Assembly (NCBI GenBank): GCA_031292035.1
Contig: JARLHX010000387.1
Coordinates: 1-64,000, forward strand
Origin: Negativicutes bacterium
Lineage (GTDB): Bacteria > Bacillota_C > Negativicutes > Sporomusales_B > JARLHX01
Length of the DNA stretch: 64,000 nt
Direction: 5' to 3'
Position 1 is the stretch's first letter; each line of letters starts with the position of its first letter. The position numbers and the translations under genes were made by a program. Shown here piece after piece: positions 15,544 through 25,209 of this stretch. The notes beneath the pieces are model-generated. The model was not told the DNA's origin, did no database searches, and saw only the letters and a list, made by a program, of their open reading frames with translations.

Positions 15544-16791
15544 ATGACTTATAGTGTTGCTGCATCTCACTCCCGCGGCAAGTTCGCCACTGACAAAATT
15601 TTCGGCGCCGTCGCCGCCGCCAATGCGGCCAAAGCAAAGGTCGGCAAGGAAAATGTCGTGGATGGCACGATCGGGGTTTTATTGGATGACAACGAGGCAT
15701 TGGTGTGTCTCTCCACGGTGGAACAAGCCTTCCGCAGCTTACCGATGACTGAAGTAGCCGCCTATGCGCCGATCGAAGGGTTGCCTGATTATTTGGAGGC
15801 GGTTATCGGCGAAGCTTTTGCTGACAACAAACCGGATGCCTATGTCAAAGCCATCGCTACTTCCGGCGGCTCAGGGGCCATTCATCACACCATTTTCAAC
15901 TATACGGAATTTGGTGATACCGTATTGACCTCTGACTGGTTCTGGGGGCCCTACCGGGTGTTGGCCGATGCCCTCCTGCGGAAACTGGATACTTATACCC
16001 TGTTTGATGAAAGCAAAAAATTCAACGTAAAATCTTTCGAAACCAAGGTGACCGAACTGCTGACCAAGCAGGACAACCTGGTTATCTTGCTCAATACCCC
16101 GGCCCACAACCCCACCGGCTACAGCCTGGACAACGGGGAATGGGACCAGGTCTTGGGTGTGTTGAAGACTGCGGCCAAGAATCCGGCCAAACGCCTGGTT
16201 CTATTTGTCGATATTGCTTATATCGATTACTCTGGCGAGAGAAACGCCTGCCGCTCCTTCCTGGCCAAATTCGGCGGGCTGCCTGAGAATATCCTGGTGG
16301 TGGTTGGCTACTCGATGTCCAAAGGCTATACCGTTTACGGCCAGCGTACCGGCGCGATGATCGGCATTTCGTCCAACCAGGACGTGATCACCGAGTTTGT
16401 TAATATCAATCAGTATCTTAACAGGGCTACTTGGTCCAATATCAACCGAGGTGCCCAGCGGCTGCTGGCCAACATCGCCAAAGACCAGACCCTCACCGCC
16501 AACTTGGTCGCCGAACGTGCCAAGTACTATCAGATGATCCAGGACCGGGCGGCTGTTTTCACTGCTGAGGCCAAAGCCGCCAACCTGAATATGCTGCCCT
16601 TTATCGCCGGGTTTTTCCTGTCGGTTCCCGCGAAAAATCCTGATGCCGTCTGCAACAAATTGCATGAGGACAACATTTTTGCCGTACCTCTGGCCAAAGG
16701 GGTGCGGGTGGCGGTTTGCGCCGTTCCCGCCGTCAAGATCCGAAAAATACCACAGAAAATGGCTGAGGCAATCGCCGCTGTCGATAAGTAA
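15544..16791 (+). CDS. PLP-dependent aminotransferase (class I/II)
   Basis: A 415-residue fold-type I aminotransferase. Visible are the glycine-rich ATSGGSGAIHHT phosphate-binding segment, NTPAHNPTGYSL with the conserved Asn, DIAYIDYSG with the PLP-contacting Asp and Tyr, and VVGYSMSKGYTVYGQRTGAMIG with the Schiff-base Lys. The sequence most resembles aspartate/aromatic aminotransferases; the amino donor is not decided. An AAGGGGG ribosome site precedes the ATG. It is monocistronic with a strong terminator. The upstream palindrome suggests repressor control. Confidence 0.88.
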   Translation: MTYSVAASHSRGKFATDKIFGAVAAANAAKAKVGKENVVDGTIGVLLDDNEALVCLSTVEQAFRSLPMTEVAAYAPIEGLPDYLEAVIGEAFADNKPDAYVKAIATSGGSGAIHHTIFNYTEFGDTVLTSDWFWGPYRVLADALLRKLDTYTLFDESKKFNVKSFETKVTELLTKQDNLVILLNTPAHNPTGYSLDNGEWDQVLGVLKTAAKNPAKRLVLFVDIAYIDYSGERNACRSFLAKFGGLPENILVVVGYSMSKGYTVYGQRTGAMIGISSNQDVITEFVNINQYLNRATWSNINRGAQRLLANIAKDQTLTANLVAERAKYYQMIQDRAAVFTAEAKAANLNMLPFIAGFFLSVPAKNPDAVCNKLHEDNIFAVPLAKGVRVAVCAVPAVKIRKIPQKMAEAIAAVDK

Positions 16792-16823
16792 AAAAAGAGG
16801 CCGGAGCTTCCGGCCTCTTTTTT
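16791..16823 (+). terminator. Terminator after aminotransferase
   Basis: The perfect stem AAAAAAGAGGCCGG/CCGGCCTCTTTTTT overlaps the stop codon. Confidence 0.9.
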
Positions 16824-16912
16824 ATTGCCTGTTGCCGGGCACCGGGGAATAATTATCCAGCAAGACATTACTCAAAGTGGGGGATACTAGCGAAAAAGGG
16901 AGGGTTGAAGCA

Positions 16913-17095
16913 ATGGGCCACTATCATGAAAATTGGATTGACGATACTACGCTGGAGTTTCCCCGCACCGGCTTTTGGCTGCTTCACATCATCGGAGCGG
17001 TCGCGCTTTTTTTCCTGGGAATGCGCTTTGCCGTCCGAAGGGCGCCGCTTTCTCTTGTGGCTTACCGCTTCCTGCGCATGCTGACCCATCGCTGA
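16913..17095 (+). CDS. Small single-pass membrane protein
   Basis: A 60-residue protein with AAAGGGAGGG upstream of ATG 16913, chosen over the longer frame at 16877. The N-terminus is His/aromatic (MGHYHENWIDD), with one membrane segment (about 19-38) and a basic C-terminal tail. No family recognised. Confidence 0.65.
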   Translation: MGHYHENWIDDTTLEFPRTGFWLLHIIGAVALFFLGMRFAVRRAPLSLVAYRFLRMLTHR

Positions 17096-17105
17096 ACAGG
17101 CAAAA

Positions 17106-17140
17106 AGAGAGTGAACCAGATGGTTCATTCTTTTTTCTTT
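17106..17140 (+). terminator. Terminator after 60-residue membrane protein
   Basis: The stem AGTGAACCA/GGTTCATT has a 3-nt loop, followed by a long T-rich run. Confidence 0.8.
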
Positions 17141-17264
17141 TATACGACAAGGACGAAAGTTAGGGGTCGCCTATGGCGCATTGACGTGAAATTCGATATA
17201 CTTATATCTTGGAAGCAAAACAATATGATAACAAATATTTAACAATGGGGGCTTGGGTGTAGTG

Positions 17265-17883
17265 ATGTCTTTTTTCAAACCGCGAGAGGATAAGTTTTTC
17301 GAGCTTTTTTCCGCGAGTACGCGGCTGGTTCGTCAAGGAGCTTATACCCTGCGGGATGTGATGCGAGATTATACTGATATCGAGCAAAAAATGCAGTTGA
17401 TTCTGGATATCGAGCACGAAGCAGATGAAACGAATGACGCCATTCTTGATTTGCTGAACCGGACGTTCATTACTCCATTGGACCGGGAGGATATCTATTT
17501 GCTGGCTACTATGCTTGATGATGTGGTGGATTTTCTCCAGGGCACCATCGAGAGAATCGTGCTGTACCGGACAGGGAGACCGTCAAACGGCGCGGCGGAA
17601 ATGGGCCGGTTGCTGGCCGATTGCACCGACGAGCTGGTCAAAGGGTTTGATTTGCTGAAAAATATCAAAGGCAACCGCGATAAGATTCTCGACCATACCC
17701 GCAAGATTGTGGTGCTGGAAAACGAAGGCGATCACATCTATCGTCAGGAGATCGCCCATTTGTTCAATACCTGTCCCGATCCGGTAAAAATTATCAAGTG
17801 GAAAGAAGTCCTTGAGCATCTTGAAGAAGCCCTCGACCATTGCGAAAAAATCGCAGATCTCCTGCGAGGCGTGGTAATGAAAT

Positions 17884-17891
<8 letters not shown>
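17265..17891 (+). CDS. DUF47 (PhoU-like) Pit accessory protein
   Basis: A 208-residue helical protein of the DUF47/TIGR00153 family. It has the PhoU-type metal-binding motifs IEHEADETND (about 50-59) and LENEGDHIYRQE (about 151-162). It overlaps the phosphate permease gene by 8 nt, the usual arrangement in which DUF47 proteins modulate Pit transporters. ATG 17265 is preferred over TTG 17253. Confidence 0.9.
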
Positions 17892-18876
<985 letters not shown>

Positions 18877-18905
18877 TCCGGCGCGAGTCGGGTCTGGAGG
18901 GCGCG

Positions 18906-19778
18906 ATGGGTAACTGGTACGGCTATCTTTTAGTGCTGGCGGGTGCGGCGATTTTCGGCGCCTCGTCGGTTATCATAAAATATACTTACACCACCGGGCT
19001 GTCGCCTGTTCCGGTACTTGTCATGCAAGGGCTGATTTCATCGACCCTTGTCTGGGTTTGGGTGCTTTTTAGCGGGCGGAAGGCTAACATTGCGGCGGCG
19101 ATGCTGCCGGCGATGGTGGCGCAGGGAGCGATTGGCGGCTTTTTAACGTCGTTGCTCTTTTTTTCGGCGCTGGAGTCCCTGGGGGCGGCGCTGTCCACAC
19201 TGCTGCTGTTTACCTATCCGGCTTTTGTTGTAGTGTATCAGGTTCTGTTTGCTCGTCGCTTGATAGCGCGCTACGAATGGGCGGCGCTGGTGATGGCTCT
19301 TATCGGTTTGATTTTTTGCAGCGATATTTTTTCGCTCGAGTTGGGTTCGGTTATGGCCGGAGCAGTGCTGATGGCCCTCGGTTCGGCTGTGACCAATGCC
19401 TTTTTGACAATTAATGGCGAAAGACTGCTGGCGGTTTATGATACCCCGGTGGTCACCGCCTGGTCGATGACCTTTTCGACCCTGATGCTGCTGATCGTCT
19501 ATCAGCCGACCTGGCTGCTGACCGCTTCACTTTCCTGGCAGCAACTGCTGCTTGTCGCAACCGGAGCGGTCGCCTTCCTGTTGCCGCTGATGCTTTATCT
19601 GGCAGGGATCAAGCGGATCGGCGCCGGAATAGCCTCCATCGTCAGCACCGCCGAAATCCCGCTTACTTTGTTGCTGGCCTGGATTTTTCTCGGCGAACTG
19701 TTGACCGGCCTGCAGGTGTTCGGCGGAATACTGATTATGGCCAGTATTGTTATTTTGTACGCCCATCGCCGCGAATAA
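18906..19778 (+). CDS. EamA/DMT family transporter
   Basis: A 290-residue protein with 10 predicted membrane helices in two EamA repeats (about 1-135 and 150-285), typical of drug/metabolite exporters. GTYP-like FTYPAFVVV and the second-repeat end GGILIMASIVIL are typical. The substrate is unknown. CTGGAGG precedes the ATG. The next gene begins 69 bp later. Confidence 0.88.
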   Translation: MGNWYGYLLVLAGAAIFGASSVIIKYTYTTGLSPVPVLVMQGLISSTLVWVWVLFSGRKANIAAAMLPAMVAQGAIGGFLTSLLFFSALESLGAALSTLLLFTYPAFVVVYQVLFARRLIARYEWAALVMALIGLIFCSDIFSLELGSVMAGAVLMALGSAVTNAFLTINGERLLAVYDTPVVTAWSMTFSTLMLLIVYQPTWLLTASLSWQQLLLVATGAVAFLLPLMLYLAGIKRIGAGIASIVSTAEIPLTLLLAWIFLGELLTGLQVFGGILIMASIVILYAHRRE

Positions 19779-19847
19779 ATGCCGGCGGAATGTATAGAAT
19801 GGTGTAGTAAGAGAGCACCCGACATTTTGAGCCTGGAGGCGTGTAAA

Positions 19848-21509
19848 TTGCCGGAAAAGATCACAGTTCATTTTGCTGACGGTCGCAGTAAGGAATATGA
19901 CTGTTGCATTGACCTTTTTGCTGTCAGCAAGGATGTGGCCCAAGAGAACGCAATGCCGATCGTTGCCGCCAAAGTGAATCATGAGATCAAGGACCTGCAG
20001 GTCCAGCTCACTGCTGATTGCGCGCTGGAGTTCCTTGATTTAAGCAGCGCCGAGGGCATGATGATCTACCAGCGCAGTCTGGTGTTTGTGATGATCACCG
20101 CCGCCCACGAATTGTTCCCAGGCCGCGAGTTGACAGTCGAGCATTCACTGAGCAAGGGGCTTTATTGTGAGCTGCACCTGGATCAGGATTTGACGCCGGG
20201 TGATGTGGCAAAGCTGGAAGAGCGGATGCGTGGCATCGCGCTGGAAGACCGGCCGTTCGTCCGGAAGAAGATGCCCAAAGCCCAGGCCATCGAACTATTT
20301 AAAACCGCAGGGCAAGAGGCAAAAGTCAACCTCCTGAAACAGCTGACCCTGGAGCAGGTCAGTCTGTATTATTGCGGCGATGTTTACGATTATTTTTACG
20401 GCACCCTCGTACCCAGCACTGGTTTCCTGAAGGTTTTTGAACTAAAATTTTACGCACCTGGCTTTATTTTGCGCTCTCCGGAAAAAGAGCGACCAGATGC
20501 GCTGCCGGAATACGCCGAACAACCTAAACTGGCGAAGATATTCTTCGAAGCCGAGCAGTGGGGCAAGATCCTCCGCTGCGGTTATGTCGGCAAGCTAAAC
20601 GAATATGTAAAGAAAAAACAGATTGCGGAGATTATTCGGGTTGCCGAAGCCCTTCACGAGAAAAAACTGGCCCAGATCGCCGATTTTATTTTTGAACACC
20701 GGAAAGAAGTTCGGGTGATCCTGATTGCCGGGCCATCCTCGTCCGGTAAGACGACTTTTGCCCAGCGTCTCGGCGTACAGCTTAGGGTCAACGGTGTCAG
20801 ACCGGTCCCGATATCTTTGGACGACTACTTTGTCGACCGGTCTCACACCCCGCGGGACGAGAAAGGCGACTATGATTTTGAAGCCATTGAGGCTCTCGAC
20901 CTTGATCTGTTCAATGAACACCTGCTGCGTCTGCTGAAAGGCGAGAGCGTAAAAATTCCTACCTACAATTTTATGAGTGGCCAACGGGAATACCGTGGCC
21001 GCCGGATTCAGCTGGAGGCCGATCAGCCGCTCATTATCGAAGGCATTCACGGCCTGAATGAGCGCCTGACCAAGGCTGTGCCTAGAGACCACAAGGTCAA
21101 GATTTATGTCAGTGCCCTGACCCAGCTCTCCATCGACAATCATAACCGCATCCCCACCACCGACACCCGGCTGATCCGGCGGATTGTGCGCGACAGCCAG
21201 TTCCGGGCCCATGATGCGCTGTCGACTTTGCAGATCTGGCCTTCGGTGCGCCGGGGCGAGGAACGCAACATCTTTCCCTATCAAGAAGACGCCGATGTCA
21301 TGTTCAATTCGGCGCTGATCTATGAGCTGGGAGTGCTGAAAACCTGTGCCCAGCCCCTGCTCGAGCAGGTGAGTCCGGAAAGTCCCCGCTACGCCGAGGC
21401 CAGGCGGTTGCTCAATTTCCTCAGCTATTTTCTGACCATCCCGGACGAAGACATTCCGCCCAATTCGATTTTGCGCGAATTTGTCGGCAAGTCTTGTTTT
21501 TATAAATAA
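19848..21509 (+). CDS. Nucleoside kinase (uridine kinase-like, TGS-type N-terminus)
   Basis: A 553-residue protein. The N-terminal about 60 residues resemble a TGS domain, followed by a threonyl-tRNA-synthetase-like second domain (including AHELFPG). The C-terminal half is a phosphoribulokinase/uridine-kinase domain with P-loop AGPSSSGKTTF and IIEGIHGLNE. It is likely to phosphorylate uridine or a related nucleoside using NTP. TTG 19848 is chosen: GGAGG lies 8 nt upstream, and the family starts at about this point. The longer frame from 19779 abuts the eamA stop but has no site. Confidence 0.85.
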   Translation: MPEKITVHFADGRSKEYDCCIDLFAVSKDVAQENAMPIVAAKVNHEIKDLQVQLTADCALEFLDLSSAEGMMIYQRSLVFVMITAAHELFPGRELTVEHSLSKGLYCELHLDQDLTPGDVAKLEERMRGIALEDRPFVRKKMPKAQAIELFKTAGQEAKVNLLKQLTLEQVSLYYCGDVYDYFYGTLVPSTGFLKVFELKFYAPGFILRSPEKERPDALPEYAEQPKLAKIFFEAEQWGKILRCGYVGKLNEYVKKKQIAEIIRVAEALHEKKLAQIADFIFEHRKEVRVILIAGPSSSGKTTFAQRLGVQLRVNGVRPVPISLDDYFVDRSHTPRDEKGDYDFEAIEALDLDLFNEHLLRLLKGESVKIPTYNFMSGQREYRGRRIQLEADQPLIIEGIHGLNERLTKAVPRDHKVKIYVSALTQLSIDNHNRIPTTDTRLIRRIVRDSQFRAHDALSTLQIWPSVRRGEERNIFPYQEDADVMFNSALIYELGVLKTCAQPLLEQVSPESPRYAEARRLLNFLSYFLTIPDEDIPPNSILREFVGKSCFYK

Positions 21510-21526
21510 CACCAAAGATCAATGTC

Positions 21527-21570
21527 AGCATTTATAAAGCTTAAACGGCTTTATAAATGCTGTTTTTTGT
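21527..21570 (+). terminator. Terminator after nucleoside kinase
   Basis: A 15-bp stem CAGCATTTATAAAGC/GCTTTATAAATGCTG, followed by T6. Confidence 0.9.
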
Positions 21571-21697
21571 TTGTGGTCTAAGTGTATAAATGCTGCTTTC
21601 GACAAAACAACAGCAGGAGAAAGTTGCCTTATGTCGAAAGAATTTGTGCGACTATAGCGGTCAAATGTCTACTCGGAAAAAATGAGGAGGCGTTGAT

Positions 21698-22111
21698 ATG
21701 AAGAGAAGGATGATCTGTCTACTGGTAGTGTCAATGTTTATCCTATCCAACACTGCCTTTGCCACCAATTGGGTTTTGGTCAAAAGCACTGACTCACTGG
21801 GCTGGAAAATGTATGAATACATTGATGCCGATACAGTTGTGCAAAAAGACAGCACCTTGATATTTTGGTATGTTTTCAAACTTGTGAAACCACTGGGCGC
21901 CAGTCAGAAGGTGTATAAAGTTGAAGAATCTGTAGCCAATCATCAATATCGGGTTCTGGAACTATATTTTTTCGTTAACGGCAAGCCGACAAAACAAGAT
22001 CTGACTTCTTCCAAGTATGTCGATGACACCAACATGAAAGACAAAATTGATATGGCCCTTAAATACGCCAAAGAGGGGAACGAAATTGGCTCAGTCCCGC
22101 CTCCGCCTTAA
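21698..22111 (+). CDS. Secreted hypothetical protein
   Basis: A 137-residue protein with a Sec signal peptide (about 1-22, cleavage after AFA). The mature domain (TNWVLVKSTDSLGWKMYEYIDADTV...) is a small beta-rich domain like the surface-adhesin-type proteins common in Negativicutes, which often begin with W-x-x-V and contain YIDxxTV. The C-terminus is PPPP. Function unknown. GAGGAGG precedes the ATG. Confidence 0.72.
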   Translation: MKRRMICLLVVSMFILSNTAFATNWVLVKSTDSLGWKMYEYIDADTVVQKDSTLIFWYVFKLVKPLGASQKVYKVEESVANHQYRVLELYFFVNGKPTKQDLTSSKYVDDTNMKDKIDMALKYAKEGNEIGSVPPPP

Positions 22112-22155
22112 ATTAGTATCTTGTCTGGAGATTAGACAAAATCCATATAAAGAGA

Positions 22156-22186
22156 AAAACTCCCCTGAATCTCAGGGGAGTTTTTT
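22156..22186. terminator. Bidirectional terminator
   Basis: A perfect stem AAAACTCCCCTGA/TCAGGGGAGTTTT between the secreted protein gene and the convergent carboxyltransferase gene. Confidence 0.88.
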
Positions 22187-22195
22187 GCTAAGCGA

Positions 22196-23548
22196 TTACT
22201 TCCGGTTGGTTTCAAAGAACTTCATGGCCACTTCAGGGAAGAGGGCGTAGGAGAGCACATCTTCCGGCGTAGCATTGGGATAGCCTTTGTCAGCCAGTTC
22301 CTTGGTCAAGGCAGCCATTTGCGGTTGGATGTCGTCGGCCGGGCGATGGGTGATAGGCTGCTCATCACCGAGGATCATTTTGCGGAAGTCCTCGGGAATG
22401 GGGGCCGGGGTGCGGCCGTATTTGCCGCGAACAAGGTCTTTGACTTCCTTGGGAACGACCTGGTAGCGGCCGAGCATGACATTGAAGGCCGAGGTCGAGC
22501 CGACGATCTGGCTGGTGGGGGTGACCAGCGGCGGCCAGCCCAGTTCAGCCCGGACCTTGGGCATTTCCTCGATGACCTGCGGGTACTTGTCAGCCATACC
22601 CTGTTCCTTCATCTGGTTCAGCATGTTGGAAAGCATGCCTCCAGGCAGCTGGAAGGTCAGCACTTTGGTGTCGATATCGATGGCGGTGTTGAGTTTGAAG
22701 GTCTCGGCCAGGTCTTTCTTGACACCGCGGAAATAGTCGGCGATTGGATAAAGGGTTTCTTTCTTGATGCCTGTGTCCCGTTCATGGCCTTCCAGAGCGG
22801 CGACAAGAGCCTCGGTAGCCGGCTGGGAAGTACCCAGGGCGAAAGGTGAGAGGGCACAGTCTACAATGTCCGCACCGGCTTCCATCGCCTTGAGGTAGGT
22901 CATGGAGGCCAGACCGGCGGTGTAATGGGTGTGGATGTGGATGGGCAGGCTGATTTCAGCCTTGAGGGCTTTCACCAGGTCATAGGCGACATAGGGAGCG
23001 AGAAGACCGCCCATATCTTTGACGCAGATCGAATCGGCGCCGAGCTGGACCAGTTCCCTGGCCAGTTTGAGGAAGATTTCGGTATTGTGATAGGGGCTGA
23101 TGGTGTAAACAAAGGAGCCCTGGACATGGGCACCGGATTGTTTGGCAGCCCGCATCGAGGATTCGATGTTGCGCAGGTCGTTGAGGGCATCGAACATCCG
23201 CACGACGCCAACGCCGTTGTCAACAGCCCGCTTGATGAATTCCGCCACTACATCGTCGGCATAGTGATTGTAGCCGAGAACGTTTTGGCCTCTGGTCAGC
23301 ATCATGATTGGGGTTTTTTTGATGTGCTTTTTCAGGGTGCGCAGGCGCTCCCAGGGGTCTTCGTTCAAATAGCGCAGACAGCTGTCAAATGTGGCTCCGC
23401 CCCAGCCTTCGAGCGCCCAGTAGCCGACTTCATCCAGTTGTTCGAGCACAGGAATCATATCCGAGGTGCGCATCCGGGTAGCGGCAAGTGACTGATGGCC
23501 ATCACGCAGGACGGTTTCTGAAATTTTCAAAGGGTTTTTAGTTGTCAA
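22196..23548 (-). CDS. Oxaloacetate decarboxylase alpha / pyruvate carboxylase subunit B, carboxyltransferase only
   Basis: A 450-residue carboxyltransferase. The TIM-barrel HMGL-like domain shows ETVLRDGHQSLAATRMR (substrate and metal site), the WGGATFD block, VKDMGGLL with the carboxylated-Lys position, and HIHTHYTAG with Zn ligands. The C-terminal conserved carboxylase domain follows (PGGMLSNM). There is no biotinyl (MKM) domain, so biotin must be on a separate carrier. It catalyses carboxyl transfer between biotin and pyruvate/oxaloacetate. TTG 23548 is chosen because GGAGGG lies 6 nt upstream in the longer frame. No other subunit is nearby. Confidence 0.88.
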   Translation of the reverse strand: MTTKNPLKISETVLRDGHQSLAATRMRTSDMIPVLEQLDEVGYWALEGWGGATFDSCLRYLNEDPWERLRTLKKHIKKTPIMMLTRGQNVLGYNHYADDVVAEFIKRAVDNGVGVVRMFDALNDLRNIESSMRAAKQSGAHVQGSFVYTISPYHNTEIFLKLARELVQLGADSICVKDMGGLLAPYVAYDLVKALKAEISLPIHIHTHYTAGLASMTYLKAMEAGADIVDCALSPFALGTSQPATEALVAALEGHERDTGIKKETLYPIADYFRGVKKDLAETFKLNTAIDIDTKVLTFQLPGGMLSNMLNQMKEQGMADKYPQVIEEMPKVRAELGWPPLVTPTSQIVGSTSAFNVMLGRYQVVPKEVKDLVRGKYGRTPAPIPEDFRKMILGDEQPITHRPADDIQPQMAALTKELADKGYPNATPEDVLSYALFPEVAMKFFETNRK

Positions 23549-23592
23549 AAGAAGCCCTCCTTTTAATTGTGGATACAAGAATACAGGAATAC

Positions 23593-23606
23593 AGTATACA
23601 ATTATA
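23593..23606 (-). promoter_or_regulatory. -10 box overlapping a TTGTATAC operator-like site
   Basis: On the minus strand TATAAT (23606-23601) runs directly into TTGTATACT (23601-23593) before the carboxyltransferase gene. The shared core with 15433-15444 suggests a common GntR-type repressor; this is inference. Confidence 0.3.
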
Positions 23607-23657
23607 TTTTACCGCATTTTTCCTTGTCCTGCAACGAGTATAAGTGTAATTTTCCGA

Positions 23658-25043
23658 TTATTTGAGCTTGCGGGCCAGCAGGACAGCCATCGGTCCTTCC
23701 CCTGTCATGGCCGGCATATCCATTTCGTGGCCGAGGCGGGCCAGGAGGGAGTAAACCTGGGGATTTTCTACCGGTGTCTGGCTGGAGGCTGCTTCGCCAT
23801 AGGCGTTGACCAGGCCGGTACCTTCCTCCGGCGGCAGAATGCGGCCTGGTCCGCCGACACAGCCGCCTTTGCAGGCCATGCCTTCAATAAAGTTGGCGGT
23901 GATTTCGCCGCGGCTGATCTGAGCCAGGATTTTCTGGCAGTCGGGGATGCCGTCAACTTTTACGGCACTAAAACTTTGGGCCCGGCGCGGCACCAGTTTT
24001 TCCAGCGTAGTCTCCACCGCGGCACTCACCCCGCCGGCGCGGCCGTATACCCGCCCGCCCCACGAAGCCTGGCTGTTCTCCTCGTCCGGTTGTTCGGCCG
24101 GGTTGATGCCGGTGGCCTCAAAGATGGTGGCCAGTTCCTGAAAGGTGAGGACAAAATCCACGGCCCCTTTCAGCTCAGGCAGAAGGGCTTCCGATTTCTT
24201 TGCTACGCAGGGGCCGATAAAGACGACACTGGCTTCAGGATGCAGGGTTTTGATAACCCGGGCCGAGGCCACCATCGGCGATACCGACGGCGAGATATGG
24301 TCGAGAAGCTCGGGGAATTTGTTTTCAATCAGTTTGATCCAGACCGGGCAGCAACAGCTTGTGATCAGAAAATCATTCGCCGATTTTACATAGTGATCAA
24401 ATTCGAAGGCTTCCTTGATGGTAATCAGGTCAGCATATAGGGCGGTTTCCACCATTTCTTCAAACCCCAGTTTTAACAGCGCTGAACGCAGCTTGCCAGC
24501 TGTTACGTCGGGGCCGAACTGGCCGGCGAAAGCCGGCGCAACCGAAGCGTACACCGGGTGAGTTTGCTGACGCAAAAGGTCAATGAGGGGGACGAAGTGG
24601 GTTTTGTCGGCCAGGGCTCCAAAGGAGCAGGCGTCGATGCAATGGCCGTCGCCCAGACATTTTGTTTGATCGATGTGAAGTTTTCCTAGCTCGTCGTGCG
24701 TGATGGCCGCTACCGGGCAGACTTGTTCACAGGCGCGGCCGCCTTCGCCGCATTGGCCGCAGGCGTCGGGATTGGCGACCATCACCGGTTCGCCGCCCAT
24801 GCCCATCAGTGCTTCCTGATCATGCTCGCTGATGACGGCATCGCTGTCATGCGGATCAAGGCCCATCGCGATGCGAATCTGATTGGCCACTTGGCGGCGG
24901 GTGACTTTGTCGGCGAATTCGGCCTGGACCAGGCGGCATATTTCTTCTCTCCGTTCAAATAGCTGGCCTTCCCAGGCGGCTTTGGCCACCTGATAGAGGA
25001 TGCGCGGCCGGATGTTCAGATTTTTCGGCTGTTCCTGCATCAT
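23658..25043 (-). CDS. [FeFe]-hydrogenase family protein, possibly group B
   Basis: A 461-residue monomeric protein. Its N-terminal helical segment (about 10-60) precedes a ferredoxin-like region: C95xxC98x6C105xxxC109P and C129xxD132xxC135xxxC139. The second motif has Asp in place of one Cys. All three H-cluster motifs are present: TSCCCPVW (C230-C232), IGPCVAKKSE (C279) and MACKGGC (C391, C395), so active-site cysteines are intact. It could evolve or oxidise H2, or sense it. TSCCCP and the overall layout fit what I recall of group B monomeric enzymes. Maturases HydEFG are not in the window. Confidence 0.85.
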   Translation of the reverse strand: MMQEQPKNLNIRPRILYQVAKAAWEGQLFERREEICRLVQAEFADKVTRRQVANQIRIAMGLDPHDSDAVISEHDQEALMGMGGEPVMVANPDACGQCGEGGRACEQVCPVAAITHDELGKLHIDQTKCLGDGHCIDACSFGALADKTHFVPLIDLLRQQTHPVYASVAPAFAGQFGPDVTAGKLRSALLKLGFEEMVETALYADLITIKEAFEFDHYVKSANDFLITSCCCPVWIKLIENKFPELLDHISPSVSPMVASARVIKTLHPEASVVFIGPCVAKKSEALLPELKGAVDFVLTFQELATIFEATGINPAEQPDEENSQASWGGRVYGRAGGVSAAVETTLEKLVPRRAQSFSAVKVDGIPDCQKILAQISRGEITANFIEGMACKGGCVGGPGRILPPEEGTGLVNAYGEAASSQTPVENPQVYSLLARLGHEMDMPAMTGEGPMAVLLARKLK

Positions 25044-25209
25044 AATTCACCCCAATACCACAAAATTCGAGACTGTGCGTATTATTTACGCCAGCCAGGC
25101 AGTTTTTCCTTGTTTTGGTCTTAATGTTTTTATTGCTCTTTGTGGCCAAGTTTGTTATCTTACTATTGTGTGCTTTTTTACATTGACATTACCACGAAGG
25201 AGGAGAATC

